A stretch of 64,000 bases of DNA from Candidatus Gastranaerophilales bacterium (GCA_944322745.1 CALUPV010000005.1:1-64000), one strand, 5' to 3'; counted from the first letter of the stretch, positions 35,138 through 45,014 are shown. Notes: generated by a model not told the origin, from the letters alone. Program-made: numbers and translations.

Positions 35138-37531
35138 ATGAAAAATATAATTAATAATTTGAAATTTATAGATATATTATTGGCAGGACTTTTGTCGTTT
35201 TTTCTTGCTGTTAGAATTTATGATTTTTTATATTTAAAATGTACATATTCTAAATTAAATGATTTCTATGTAGGTACATCAATATATCTGGACCATAATA
35301 AAAATTTAGATATTTATATTTATTTTATATATTTATTTATATTTTTTTGTATTTATTCATTTGCATTTTTTTTAAGACAAAAGTTTTTTGTGTGTAGAAA
35401 TGATATACAGCAAATAAAAATAAAAGAAATAAAATATTCAGAATTTTTATATAATATAAAAAATTTTTTATTAAAATACCAGATATTAGGAGTGTTTGGC
35501 TTTGTATTTTTATATCCTCTAAATGGTAAGTTTTACCCAATTGTATTAACGATTTTATTTTTGTTTGTTTTATTATCTGTATTTGATGTTTTAAGAATAA
35601 AATATAGCGATAAGAATAATAGATTTTCATCGTTAATAATAACCGGAATAATTTTCGCTTTTATTTTTTGTTCATACAATATTGTATATGGGCCGACAGA
35701 TGATCATCATTTTGGTGAAAAATTTGCTACTTTTTTAATGCATAATAATTTTAATCTTGATTATTATAAAGATATAATGCTCGTTCATGGGTATTTAGAT
35801 GTAATACCAAGTTGGATTGGTTGTTATATCTTCAATGAAAATAATATTTACGGATATTGTTTGGGCGAAACTTTATTCAAAAATTTATTAATTATTTTAA
35901 CAATATATTTGGGTTTAATTATTTTTGAAAACAATAAGTTATTTATCGCACCTTTATTATTATATAAAGCAACAAATCCGGCCTTGTTTTTTATAACAAC
36001 ATATTTACTAATTATAAAAGAGCATTTGGTAGAAAAGCGATATATTTGGTTGTGTATTTATAGTTTGATTTCATTTGCTTTTTGTATGATTTGGACGACA
36101 ATAGGAACATTTTTGTTTATTGCAAGTATTCCAATGTTGTTATATCAGATATATGAAATATTTAAATTAAAAGATAGTCAGAAACTAATTAAAATAATAG
36201 TATCACTTTTACCTGTAATGATATTACTTGTAATTATGCATCCGACAATTATCGAGTATTTAAAAGAAGCCCCTGAATATATAAAAGGTAATCTTTATGC
36301 ATTTGGAAATACATACGGTAAATTAAATTTATGTTTGCCTAGGTTGTTTGTATGTATATATAAATTTTTTGCTTTGTTGTTTGTACCTGTTTTAATATTA
36401 GAATTAATAAAGCAAGTAAAAATAAAAAAAAGTGCAAGTTCCGTTTACTTTTTACTTTTTGCAATTATATTTCCTATAATATCATTAAGTTATACACTTG
36501 GAAGAATGGATTACGGGCTATTCTTTCGATTGGAATATATTTCTCAAGCTTATATATTGCTGATTTTACCTTATTTTCTTTATAAGTATTCGAAGAAAAA
36601 CATTAATATTCTTTTAACACTTATCCTAATAAGTATTTTAATTCTATCGTCTATTATTTTTCCTTTAAAATTAAAATATTTGCCTTTAGAAAAAGATAAT
36701 AATTCTCTTTGTAACACAGGCTCAGTAAATTTTAAAACTGATTATAAGAAGAGAATAGAGAGTGTAAAGTATTTTGTTGAAAATAATTCTAACAAAGATT
36801 CAATATTTCTTGATTTAACAAATAGAGGCATGCACTATTTGTATTTAAATAAAAAAATACCTATAAAATTTATTTCTTTTTATAATGCTATATCTTCAAA
36901 GCAGTCAAGTGAAATAGTTCAGAAATTAACTAATAATCTGCCTGATATTATTTTGATAGATTCTGATTCAATATTCCATGATAATATAAGGCTGTCTTTA
37001 AGACTTAATTCTCTTTACAGATGTATTCTTTTAAGTTTAAAATATAAGGTTGTTTTTTCTGATAATAATAATACGTTTCTTATTAAAACTGATGGCATAG
37101 CTAATTATTCAAAAGAGGAAATAAATAAATTAGATAATATATTTGGCACTCGAGAATTGAATTTTCTACCTGAAGCTTGGGGTAACTCTGTTAAAAATCT
37201 TCCTTTGGAAGAGGTTATGGTCGATAGTTATAATTATATTGACTATAACTCATTAAATATTAGATTTCCGGATAAAATATCAGGAGAAACATTTGATTTT
37301 ATATATATTGAACCTGTTAATAAGTTAAAACAAAATCAGAATTTTTATATTCAAATAAATAATTCGGATTCTGAATTATCTTGTAAAGTTAAAAAGACAG
37401 GAAAAATGTTAATTCCTTTTGATAGTTTCCCATCTTGGCTTCTCAACAAAGATGTAAATGAAATTAATGTATATTCAAATAAAGAATTTAATGGTGAATA
37501 CATAATAAAATTTTATAAAAGAAAATCGTAA
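35138..37531 (+). CDS. large polytopic membrane protein, possible GT-C-type glycosyltransferase
   Basis: A 797-residue protein with about 10-12 transmembrane helices in residues 10-515 and a soluble C-terminal domain of about 270 residues. A conserved-looking loop after the fourth helix (YGPTDDHHFGEKFAT) has an acidic motif resembling those of GT-C glycosyltransferases, but no diagnostic match is certain. The C-terminal domain is beta-rich near the end (FYIQINNSDSELSCKV). Its 3' end lies 70 bases before pheT. Function unknown. Confidence 0.6.
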   Translation: MKNIINNLKFIDILLAGLLSFFLAVRIYDFLYLKCTYSKLNDFYVGTSIYLDHNKNLDIYIYFIYLFIFFCIYSFAFFLRQKFFVCRNDIQQIKIKEIKYSEFLYNIKNFLLKYQILGVFGFVFLYPLNGKFYPIVLTILFLFVLLSVFDVLRIKYSDKNNRFSSLIITGIIFAFIFCSYNIVYGPTDDHHFGEKFATFLMHNNFNLDYYKDIMLVHGYLDVIPSWIGCYIFNENNIYGYCLGETLFKNLLIILTIYLGLIIFENNKLFIAPLLLYKATNPALFFITTYLLIIKEHLVEKRYIWLCIYSLISFAFCMIWTTIGTFLFIASIPMLLYQIYEIFKLKDSQKLIKIIVSLLPVMILLVIMHPTIIEYLKEAPEYIKGNLYAFGNTYGKLNLCLPRLFVCIYKFFALLFVPVLILELIKQVKIKKSASSVYFLLFAIIFPIISLSYTLGRMDYGLFFRLEYISQAYILLILPYFLYKYSKKNINILLTLILISILILSSIIFPLKLKYLPLEKDNNSLCNTGSVNFKTDYKKRIESVKYFVENNSNKDSIFLDLTNRGMHYLYLNKKIPIKFISFYNAISSKQSSEIVQKLTNNLPDIILIDSDSIFHDNIRLSLRLNSLYRCILLSLKYKVVFSDNNNTFLIKTDGIANYSKEEINKLDNIFGTRELNFLPEAWGNSVKNLPLEEVMVDSYNYIDYNSLNIRFPDKISGETFDFIYIEPVNKLKQNQNFYIQINNSDSELSCKVKKTGKMLIPFDSFPSWLLNKDVNEINVYSNKEFNGEYIIKFYKRKS

Positions 37532-37540
37532 AATGTATAT

Positions 37541-37567
37541 TTGATGACATAAAAATGTCTTTATACT
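37541..37567 (+). promoter_or_regulatory. promoter of pheT with internal inverted repeat
   Basis: TTGATG (37541-37546) and TATACT (37562-37567) are 15 bases apart. GACAT and ATGTC (37546-37559) form an inverted repeat within the spacer. The leader is about 30 bases with AGAGGG before the ATG. Confidence 0.4.
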
Positions 37568-37601
37568 ACAATAAAACATATATTTTAAAGAGGGCTTAGA
37601 G

Positions 37602-40055
37602 ATGAAAATTTCACTAGAATGGTTGAATGAATTTGTTGATATAAGTGATTTAACAGTAGAACAAATTGTTCATGAATTAACAATGAGCGGGTTAGAAGTA
37701 GAAGACATTGAAAAAACAGGTGCTAAATTTACAAATATAATAACAGCAAAAATAAAAAAAATATCCCAGCATCCAAATGCTGATAAACTACACTTAGTTG
37801 AAGTAGATTTAGGAAATTGTACAAAAACAGTGGTCTGTGGTGCTCAAAATATTGAAGAAGGACAAATTATACCTTATGCATCTGTCGGTTCTAAAGTATT
37901 AAATCGTAAAACAGGCGAAGAATTTGAATTAACTCCTGCTGTAATTAGAGGAATTGAATCTCAAGGTATGTTGTGTTCTCAGGACGAACTTGGTCTTGAT
38001 GGCATGCAGGAAGAAGACGGAATACTGATATTAAGCAGATTATATGAAAATATAGAACTTGGAACAAAACTTGAAGAGTTATTGAATATAAAAGAAGATA
38101 CAATATTAGATGTTGCACCTACTGCAAATAGAGGTGACGAAATGTCTGTAATCGGTGTAGCTAGAGAAATTTGTTCACTATTTAATAAAAAGTTGAATTT
38201 TTCCAAGATAGAATCAACAAAAGATTTATATACAAATAAATTCAAAGTAGAAATATTAGCAGAAGATGCCTGTAAATATTATGCAGCAGGTATATTAAAA
38301 GATGTTGTGATAAAACCCTCACCAACATGGATGAAAAGAAGATTAGAAGTATCTGGAATTAGATCAATAAATAATGTTGTTGATATAACAAACTATGTTT
38401 TATTGGAATATGGACAGCCTTTGCATGCATTTGATATGGATAAACTAGACGGATATATATGTGTAAGAAGAGCAAAAGAAGGAGAAACAATAGTAACACT
38501 TGATGGGGTTGAAAGAAAGCTAAATACTGACAGCATATTATGTGCAACAAAAGAAAAAGGTGTTTGTGTTGCAGGCGTTTTTGGTGCAGAAAATTCCGAA
38601 GTAGATGAAAATACCAAAAATATTGTATTAGAATCTGCATATTTTACAGCCCCGACAAATAGAAAAAGTTCAAGAAGTATAGGCTATAGAAGTGAAGCTT
38701 GTGCTAGATTTGAGAGAGGTGTAGATATTGAATCAACAAGACCTGCGCTTTTAAGGGCAATGCAATTATTAACAGAATATGCAGATGCAAAAGTAGAAGG
38801 AGTAGCAGAAACAGGCAAAAATAAACTTGATGATGTTCAAATAACATTAAGATTTAACCAAATAAAAAGAATTTTAGGAATAGAAATCCCATCTCAAACC
38901 TGTATTGAAATATTAGAAAATTTAGGATTTGAATTGTTAGGCAAAAATGAAGCAGCTGCAAAATTTAAAGTACCGAGTTTTAGAATTAACGATGTAAAAC
39001 AAGAAGTTGATTTAATAGAAGAAATAGCCCGAATATATGGCTACGATAAAATAGCTCCTACATTGCCAAATAAAACTCAATCTCCAGAAATATTAGAAGA
39101 AGCAAAATTATTAAAATTAATTAATAATATGTTTTTAGGATATGGTTTTAATGAAGCAATGACATCTTCATTAATAGGAGAGCCATTATTAAAACAATTT
39201 GGTTTATCTTATAACAAAGAAGAAGCTGTATATGTTCAAAATCCACAATCAGATGAACATACAATGCTAAGACAAACAACAATAGCAAATATGCTTAGTA
39301 CATTAAAGTACAATTTTGATAATGGACAAAAGAATATTTGGCTATATGAAACAGGGAAAACATATTTTATAAAGAAACCTGCTGAAAAAATAGATAGTGG
39401 AGTAGAAGAAAACCGGATGATTTCTGGTATTATGACTGGAGATACTAATTCAAATCTATGGAAGAAATCATCAAAAATAGATTTTTATACACTTAAAGGT
39501 ATAATGGAAAGTTTATTTAACCTTTTAAATATTTCAGGAAGAATAAAATACTCACCGGCTGAAGAATGTGAATATTTACATCCGGGAAGAAGCGCAAAAG
39601 TCATTCTTTTAGGAAAAACCCCTGAAACAATCGGTTACTTTGGTGAAATTTATCCAATAATTAAAGATAAAATGAAAATTAATCAAGATGTATATTTATT
39701 TGAATTAAATCTGGGTAAATTAATTAAAGCAACATCAAGTCATATAACAAAGTATAAATCTCTTCCGCAATTCCCAGAGGTACAAAGAGATATATCTTTT
39801 GCAATAGAAAAAGATGTAAATAATGATCAAATAGTATTAGCAATAAAGAAAAGCGCAGACAGTAAGTTATTCAAAAATGCAAATTTGTTTGATATTTATG
39901 AAGGAGAACATATACAAGAAGGATATAAGAGTTTGGCATACAGAATAACTCTTCAGGATGAAGAAAAAACTTTAACTGATGAAGTTATTGAAAGTCAAAT
40001 AAATACTATAAAATCAGGATTAATGAAAAAATTCCCGACAATAAGTTTTAGATAA
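37602..40055 (+). CDS. pheT: phenylalanine-tRNA ligase beta subunit
   Basis: An 817-residue PheT. The N-terminal tRNA-binding EMAP domain (ITAKIKKISQHPNADKLHLV), the B3/B4 region (VDITNYVLLEYGQPLHAFD), B5 domain (FKVPSFRINDVKQEVDLIEEI) and C-terminal FDX-ACB domain (KYKSLPQFPEVQRDISFAI) are all present. It pairs with PheS, which is not in the window. A strong terminator follows. Confidence 0.97.
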   Translation: MKISLEWLNEFVDISDLTVEQIVHELTMSGLEVEDIEKTGAKFTNIITAKIKKISQHPNADKLHLVEVDLGNCTKTVVCGAQNIEEGQIIPYASVGSKVLNRKTGEEFELTPAVIRGIESQGMLCSQDELGLDGMQEEDGILILSRLYENIELGTKLEELLNIKEDTILDVAPTANRGDEMSVIGVAREICSLFNKKLNFSKIESTKDLYTNKFKVEILAEDACKYYAAGILKDVVIKPSPTWMKRRLEVSGIRSINNVVDITNYVLLEYGQPLHAFDMDKLDGYICVRRAKEGETIVTLDGVERKLNTDSILCATKEKGVCVAGVFGAENSEVDENTKNIVLESAYFTAPTNRKSSRSIGYRSEACARFERGVDIESTRPALLRAMQLLTEYADAKVEGVAETGKNKLDDVQITLRFNQIKRILGIEIPSQTCIEILENLGFELLGKNEAAAKFKVPSFRINDVKQEVDLIEEIARIYGYDKIAPTLPNKTQSPEILEEAKLLKLINNMFLGYGFNEAMTSSLIGEPLLKQFGLSYNKEEAVYVQNPQSDEHTMLRQTTIANMLSTLKYNFDNGQKNIWLYETGKTYFIKKPAEKIDSGVEENRMISGIMTGDTNSNLWKKSSKIDFYTLKGIMESLFNLLNISGRIKYSPAEECEYLHPGRSAKVILLGKTPETIGYFGEIYPIIKDKMKINQDVYLFELNLGKLIKATSSHITKYKSLPQFPEVQRDISFAIEKDVNNDQIVLAIKKSADSKLFKNANLFDIYEGEHIQEGYKSLAYRITLQDEEKTLTDEVIESQINTIKSGLMKKFPTISFR

Positions 40056-40072
40056 ATAGATAGATATAGAAA

Positions 40073-40104
40073 GAAGCAAGCACATTTTAAAGGTGCTTGC
40101 TTTT
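40073..40104. terminator. bidirectional terminator
   Basis: AAGCAAGCAC and GTGCTTGCTT form a 10-bp stem with flanking A and T runs. It serves pheT and the convergent metallophosphatase gene. Confidence 0.9.
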
Positions 40105-40111
40105 AACATAA

Positions 40112-41653
40112 TTAGTTTATATTTTCTATTAATTTAAATTTCGGATAAGTTGTTCCTTTTTTGTATTTACCTTCAGCAGATTGAAGTTGTTTTTTTAGAA
40201 CTTCATCAATTCTTAATTTTTTATCATCAACAAATACATCTGTTTTAGATGCATTTTGTAATGCTAAACTTCTGCCATCGGTAGGAATATAATTATCAAA
40301 GGCGCAGGAAATTTTTCTGTCAGGATTAATTGGTTCTCCATTTGAATCTAAAAGCGGTTGCCCATCTATAAATATTTGTTTAATAAAATATGTTTTATCT
40401 GAAGAATTTCCTTCTCCTACAATTTTAATATTGCTGGAGCATTGTAAAAACCTTGAATTTTGTTCACCCAGCTTTAGTCTATTTTCGAGTGCGGACGTTA
40501 GAACTTCTTTTAATTCCCCTGAAGAAAGTTCTGTCTTTTGAACTGTAGAATCAAATGTTATAATTTTTCTTGTATCATAGTTTAAAACATCTTTTCCCTC
40601 TTGATAGTATAGAGGTACTTTAACTATATTTGAAGCAAAAAATGCAATATCTGTACCTGCGAAATTTTTAATTCCATCTGCAATAAAAGTTCCTAAAGAA
40701 CCGGGATGTGAATAAGATTTGGGCAGATTAAGAACATGTGGTGCAACACTGTCTAAAATTCCAGATTGTTTTTCATAAGGCTGAAGTATTTGTTCAAATT
40801 CATCGGAAACTTTTGATTTTCCACTTTCAACTTCATTTATGTTCATAAGTCTGTTAACATTATCTTTAATTGCTAAGTCTATTTCAAACATACTTTTACT
40901 GAATGTTTTGGGAGAATATAATCTCACTTCTGGTTCTGTTTTAGGGTTGTCGTGATCATGCCCGCCAACAATTAAATCAATATTAATGCCAAGCGATTTT
41001 GCAAAATTAAACAAATCGCGACTGGTATCAGAATAATCATGATTTAAAACAACTATAGCATCAGGTTTTTCCATTTTAATGGTTTTTTTTAAAGAATCAA
41101 AAGCTTCATTTTGACTTATGACGTCAATATTCAATTGTTTATTAGGTAACCTGTCAATACAAAATCCGGTAACAAAAATTCTATCACCATCACGCTCAAT
41201 TATTGTATAAGGTTCTATCCAAGAAGGCGTTTTACCTGTATCTTTATCTTTTATATTTGCACAAACAACAGATATTCCTTTTTTTCTGAATTCATTAATC
41301 GTATCTTTATAAAAATCAACAGAACTTCTATTATCATCAGGATTTTTGGGTGCATATTTATCTTTTGAAGAAATAGGATCATTATTTCCAAGTGCAATAA
41401 CAATTTCAACATTAGGATTTAGTTGTTTAAACTTTAAATATAAATCGGCCATTAAGTCCCTGGAATATACACCACAAAACAGATCACCGCAATTTAGGAC
41501 TAAAATATTATTTTGTTTTTTTGCATCATTTGCAATCTTAGACAAAAGTTCACTTTCTGCACGTGCTTCTTGATGAGAGTCTGTTAAAGCTCTAATAGAT
41601 GTTATTCCTTTGAAAACTGGATTAGAGGGATATTGATTTAAAGTAATTTTCAT
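40112..41653 (-). CDS. metallophosphatase/5'-nucleotidase with N-terminal FKG motif
   Basis: A 513-residue protein of the 5'-nucleotidase family: metallophosphatase domain (about 17-240) then nucleotidase C-terminal domain (from about 300). Metal-ligand motifs are TDSH, NCGDLF, GNND, LNHDY and VGGHDHD. The usual GNHD/E reads GNND, so the catalytic His is replaced by Asn. The N-terminus, MKITLNQYPSNPVFKGITSI, has the FKG motif (14-16) where related secreted enzymes carry a signal peptide. The start overlaps the stop of the upstream radical SAM gene. Confidence 0.82.
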   Translation of the reverse strand: MKITLNQYPSNPVFKGITSIRALTDSHQEARAESELLSKIANDAKKQNNILVLNCGDLFCGVYSRDLMADLYLKFKQLNPNVEIVIALGNNDPISSKDKYAPKNPDDNRSSVDFYKDTINEFRKKGISVVCANIKDKDTGKTPSWIEPYTIIERDGDRIFVTGFCIDRLPNKQLNIDVISQNEAFDSLKKTIKMEKPDAIVVLNHDYSDTSRDLFNFAKSLGINIDLIVGGHDHDNPKTEPEVRLYSPKTFSKSMFEIDLAIKDNVNRLMNINEVESGKSKVSDEFEQILQPYEKQSGILDSVAPHVLNLPKSYSHPGSLGTFIADGIKNFAGTDIAFFASNIVKVPLYYQEGKDVLNYDTRKIITFDSTVQKTELSSGELKEVLTSALENRLKLGEQNSRFLQCSSNIKIVGEGNSSDKTYFIKQIFIDGQPLLDSNGEPINPDRKISCAFDNYIPTDGRSLALQNASKTDVFVDDKKLRIDEVLKKQLQSAEGKYKKGTTYPKFKLIENIN

Positions 41654-43065
41654 TATTTATCTTCCTCTGATTGTGCAGTATAAATATATTCAGTAATTTG
41701 GTTAGCAAAAGGTTTTACAGCTTTACCTTTATTCTCAAAGTTCAGCTCAAGATCTGTTGTAACGGAAATATCATCATTTAACAATAAAATTTTACCATTA
41801 GGATTAATTAGACGTGCATAATATTTTATATTACCATTATCCAAACCCTTTATCATTGCTTGTTTTCTTTCTTCTAAAGGATTTTCTATTTCACTATCCG
41901 TAAAAAGGGATTCTGCTCTTCCAATTGGATCAAATGAAGGATATTCTTCAGTACCCATTATTATCCTCTTATAAAAATCAAGATATTTGTTTATGTCACT
42001 GCTATTTTTAACAAATTTTCTTTCTCCAATTAAATCTTGTTTATAGCGTTTAGCTAATGCATCAATGATTTTTATTTGAATTCTATATAGAGCATTGTAG
42101 TTATATTTTGATTTATTCCCAGGAATTGCTCTCGCAAGTACACCCCACTGAACATCAGTATCTTGAAGCGGTGTAAAAGTGAAAAGCATATTCGCCATTC
42201 TATCAACATAATTTTCTTCCATTTTTTTTGCTTTAATAAATCTGAATTTTGATTTTAATTCCATTGCTTTTGCAAAAATTATATGAAATGGATTAATTGA
42301 TATATTGAATTGACTAATTTTTCTCGAATTTTGTGGTTTTTGCAAGTATTCAACAAACTTTTCTGCCCTTTTTTGGTGTTTTTCAGATTTTGGATTCCAA
42401 CCTGATGTGTCAAAAATTGGAGGTGAAAACTTTTTAGAATTTAATAGTTCAATACAGTCAATGTAATCATAAACATTTCCGTTTCTATCTTTTAATTCAA
42501 TTTCCATGCAATCTGAATCGTAAAAAGTACCAATAGAATCTGCAATTATAATATTTTCTCCAACTCTATTTTGTAATTCAGAAATACCATCAATTAGACT
42601 TACAAAATCTTCATAGGACATTTTATCTAATGTTTTATTTGAACTTGGAGTTGCCATATATGCGCAGTGGATACAGTTATTTGAACAACACCTGTTAAGT
42701 AAAACCTTAGGTGATTTTAATATAAATGCTATTTCGTTAATAGTTAAACCGTCAAAAACTTTAATTCCTTTTTGAATACCATTGATTCTTTCTAAATTAT
42801 CTAAATCATATAAATTAAAGTAGCTATGGTTAGGTTTTTTCTTCTTTGCTTCTTGAATTAACAATTGAATATTTTTTTTTGCATTCTTATAATCTTCATC
42901 TGTAAACGGAACCTTTTGAGAGCCTTTAAAACTTAAATAACTTGTATTAGTAGAGCTATAATTTTTGAAGTTTAGGAAATTATTTTTAGAATTTTGATTT
43001 GTTATTTTATCTTTTCTTATATAAGAATTAAAAACATAATATTTATTGTTGTTGATTATTTCCAT
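41653..43065 (-). CDS. radical SAM protein with N-terminal SFKG motif
   Basis: A 470-residue protein. I chose ATG 43065, preceded by AGGAG, over an upstream in-frame start with a Phe-rich leader. SFKG is at residues 45-48 after a disordered, Asn/Ser-rich tail. The radical SAM cluster motif is CSNNCIHC (Cys127, 131, 134; CX3CX2C). No C-terminal Cys-rich SPASM domain is visible. The C-terminal ARLINPNGKILLLNDDI is beta-rich. Substrate unknown. It is coupled to the tagged nucleotidase by a 1-base overlap. Confidence 0.78.
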   Translation of the reverse strand: MEIINNNKYYVFNSYIRKDKITNQNSKNNFLNFKNYSSTNTSYLSFKGSQKVPFTDEDYKNAKKNIQLLIQEAKKKKPNHSYFNLYDLDNLERINGIQKGIKVFDGLTINEIAFILKSPKVLLNRCCSNNCIHCAYMATPSSNKTLDKMSYEDFVSLIDGISELQNRVGENIIIADSIGTFYDSDCMEIELKDRNGNVYDYIDCIELLNSKKFSPPIFDTSGWNPKSEKHQKRAEKFVEYLQKPQNSRKISQFNISINPFHIIFAKAMELKSKFRFIKAKKMEENYVDRMANMLFTFTPLQDTDVQWGVLARAIPGNKSKYNYNALYRIQIKIIDALAKRYKQDLIGERKFVKNSSDINKYLDFYKRIIMGTEEYPSFDPIGRAESLFTDSEIENPLEERKQAMIKGLDNGNIKYYARLINPNGKILLLNDDISVTTDLELNFENKGKAVKPFANQITEYIYTAQSEEDK

Positions 43066-43189
43066 AATTTCTCCTAATATTATGTAATTAAAAAAAAAGA
43101 AAAATTTGTTATTCAACAAATAAATATAATACACAATCTCTTATATTATTAATTTTTGTATCATAACGTAATAATTGAGTATAGTTTCC

Positions 43190-43217
43190 TTGAAATACAT
43201 ATCTAAATATATATAAT
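43190..43217 (+). promoter_or_regulatory. promoter of the Cys-rich small-protein gene
   Basis: TTGAAA (43190-43195), 16 bases and TATAAT (43212-43217). The expected start is near 43224, leaving a leader long enough for the 19-codon ORF described next. Confidence 0.75.
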
Positions 43218-43244
43218 AATATTATTAGATATTAGGGAATGTAC

Positions 43245-43304
43245 ATGCTAACAGAATACTACATTACTAAATCATTGGGGATTATTTCAAGGAGGAAAAT
43301 CTAG
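43245..43304 (+). CDS. 19-residue upstream leader peptide ORF
   Basis: ATG (43245) to TAG (43302) encodes MLTEYYITKSLGIISRRKI. Its stop codon overlaps the GTG start of the next gene (TAGTG), and the next gene's Shine-Dalgarno AAGGAGG lies inside it. AGGGA lies 8 bases before its ATG. This is the arrangement of a translationally coupled leader peptide. Confidence 0.5.
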   Translation: MLTEYYITKSLGIISRRKI

Positions 43305-43522
43305 TGCTAAGAAGCAGAGATATGGGTAGATCCATCGCTGTCAGAAGATGGACAAATACAGCTTTAGAATGTTACAAAAGGGGTTGTGTTTGTGAAGGTT
43401 GTTTTTACACAGACTTTTTTAACGGGACATCACAGCGTTGTCAAATGAAGGCATCTGTGTTAGAGCTTGTGAGAGTATTGGGAAAGCCAAATGTTGAAAT
43501 TCAACAAGTTTTGGTAGATTAA
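43304..43522 (+). CDS. small cysteine-rich protein
   Basis: A 72-residue protein with a perfect Shine-Dalgarno (AAGGAGG, 8 bases before GTG). Cysteines lie in ECYKRGCVCEGCFYTDFF and QRCQMKASV, five in all within 25 residues, suggesting a Zn or Fe-S site. The C-terminal 25 residues form a helix (VLELVRVLGKPNVEIQQV). It is basic in its first half. I have no named function for it; a regulatory or DNA/RNA-binding role is possible. A terminator follows. Confidence 0.75.
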   Translation: MLRSRDMGRSIAVRRWTNTALECYKRGCVCEGCFYTDFFNGTSQRCQMKASVLELVRVLGKPNVEIQQVLVD

Positions 43523-43541
43523 TTTAAACAGATAAAAAAAT

Positions 43542-43567
43542 AAGCTCCCATTTGGGAGCTTTTCTTT
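43542..43567. terminator. bidirectional terminator
   Basis: AAGCTCCCA and TGGGAGCTT form a stem with T-run. It ends the small Cys-rich gene and the convergent symporter gene. Confidence 0.9.
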
Positions 43568-43586
43568 TTAAATATGAAGAAATCAA

Positions 43587-44918
43587 TTAAATGATTTCTT
43601 TATATTGTTCTGTATTATTTAACAGATCATAATCAATTTCATTTTCATTATCTGCAATAACAGCAGCAACAACCGCATCACTTGCCACATTTACAGCTGT
43701 TCTAATCATATCAACAACACGGTCGATTGCAAATAAGAAAGCGAAACCTTCTACTAGTTGTTGAGGTGTTAAACCTAAACCGTTTAATACAAGTGCAATA
43801 GTAATTAAACCTGCACCCGGAATACCTGCGCAAGTACTGGAGGCTATTATTGCCAAAATCATAATTTGAATTATTTGTATTGGCTCCAATGTAACCCCAT
43901 AAGCTTGTGTTAAGAATATAACCGCAACAGTTTGAAATAAGGCAGTTCCATCCATGTTTAAAGTAGCGCCTAAAGGAAGAACAAAGCTGCAAACTTTATG
44001 AGAAATTCCTCTTTTTTCACAACAAGCAATTGTTAAGGGTAATGTAGCACTACTGCTTGCTGTACCAAAAGCAACAAGCAAAGCTTCAATAATTGCTGTG
44101 TAGAAGGTACTAAATGGAACTTTGCTGAACAGCCTTAATATTAAAGGGTATACGATAAAGAACTGAATACAAAAGCCCAGAAAAACTACAGCAAAGAATT
44201 TTGATATAGTAGAGAAAATGCTTAATCCGAAAGAAGAAACAGCAACAGTTGTTAATGCAAATATACCGGGAGCTGCAAATATCATAATCCAATCTGTAAT
44301 TTTCATAGTGGCGGCAAATACAGACTCAAAGAAAGAAACTATGGGTCTATTTATTTCGCCGACTTTAGATAAAGCTAATGAGAAAATTAATGCAAAGAAA
44401 ATAATAGGAATCATTTCACCTTTTGCAAGTGACTCTAAAGGATTTTGCGGAATCATGTTAAGAAATAAATTACCGATTTGTCCTTTTTGTTGTGCAATTA
44501 CACTATTAACCTGATTTTGAATTTCAGCAGCAGATGTCTGACTAATATATTCTTGAACACCAATACCTGGTTTAAATACCATTACTAAAACAGCACCAAT
44601 AATAACAGCAAGAACGGTAATTAATCCATAATATAGAATCATTTTCTTTCCGAATTTACCAATTTGTTTGCTGTCACCGATACTTGATATGCCAACAACA
44701 ATAGCACTGCAAACAAGCGGAATAACAACCATTTGAATAATTCTTATAAATGCTTGACCGACTATATTAAGTATTTTAACAAGTGGTGTAAATATTGTCG
44801 GATTTTCGTGGATAAAATTGCCAAATAAAATACCGGCTATAATAGCAATGAATATATGCCAATTACGTTTTATGCCTAATCCTATAGCAACAAATAAAGT
44901 TTGTACATGTAATTTCAT
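43587..44918 (-). CDS. gltP: dicarboxylate/amino acid:cation symporter
   Basis: A 443-residue membrane transporter of the DAACS family (GltP/GltT/DctA). About eight TM helices and two re-entrant loops are indicated; motifs include TASSSATLPLTIACCEKRG, LPLGATLNMDGTALFQ and the C-terminal VDMIRTAVNVASDAVVA. It brings in glutamate, aspartate or C4-dicarboxylates with Na+ or H+. Substrate cannot be fixed by eye. It is divergent from the PDZ protein gene, with two palindromes between. Confidence 0.93.
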   Translation of the reverse strand: MKLHVQTLFVAIGLGIKRNWHIFIAIIAGILFGNFIHENPTIFTPLVKILNIVGQAFIRIIQMVVIPLVCSAIVVGISSIGDSKQIGKFGKKMILYYGLITVLAVIIGAVLVMVFKPGIGVQEYISQTSAAEIQNQVNSVIAQQKGQIGNLFLNMIPQNPLESLAKGEMIPIIFFALIFSLALSKVGEINRPIVSFFESVFAATMKITDWIMIFAAPGIFALTTVAVSSFGLSIFSTISKFFAVVFLGFCIQFFIVYPLILRLFSKVPFSTFYTAIIEALLVAFGTASSSATLPLTIACCEKRGISHKVCSFVLPLGATLNMDGTALFQTVAVIFLTQAYGVTLEPIQIIQIMILAIIASSTCAGIPGAGLITIALVLNGLGLTPQQLVEGFAFLFAIDRVVDMIRTAVNVASDAVVAAVIADNENEIDYDLLNNTEQYKEII

Positions 44919-44946
44919 AAATACCTCTTATCATACTAAAGTGCCC

Positions 44947-44960
44947 TAATTGTACAATTA
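44947..44960. promoter_or_regulatory. palindrome TAATTGTACAATTA
   Basis: A perfect 14-bp palindrome, 29 bases upstream of the symporter start, made from the same half-site (TAATTGTA) as the one at 45041. Confidence 0.45.
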
Positions 44961-45014
44961 TTTAAAGAATAATTCAACCATTTAACAAATTGAAAAATAT
45001 TAATTAAAACAAAA

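Noticed and set aside
43066-43134. N-terminal extension of the radical SAM gene
   Set aside because: It is a Phe-rich stretch from a poly-A/T tract; AGGAG lies directly before the ATG at 43065.
43711-44292. Cys- and Tyr-rich ORFs inside the symporter gene
   Set aside because: Shadow frames of the membrane protein; hydrophobic codons give Cys/Tyr on the other frame.
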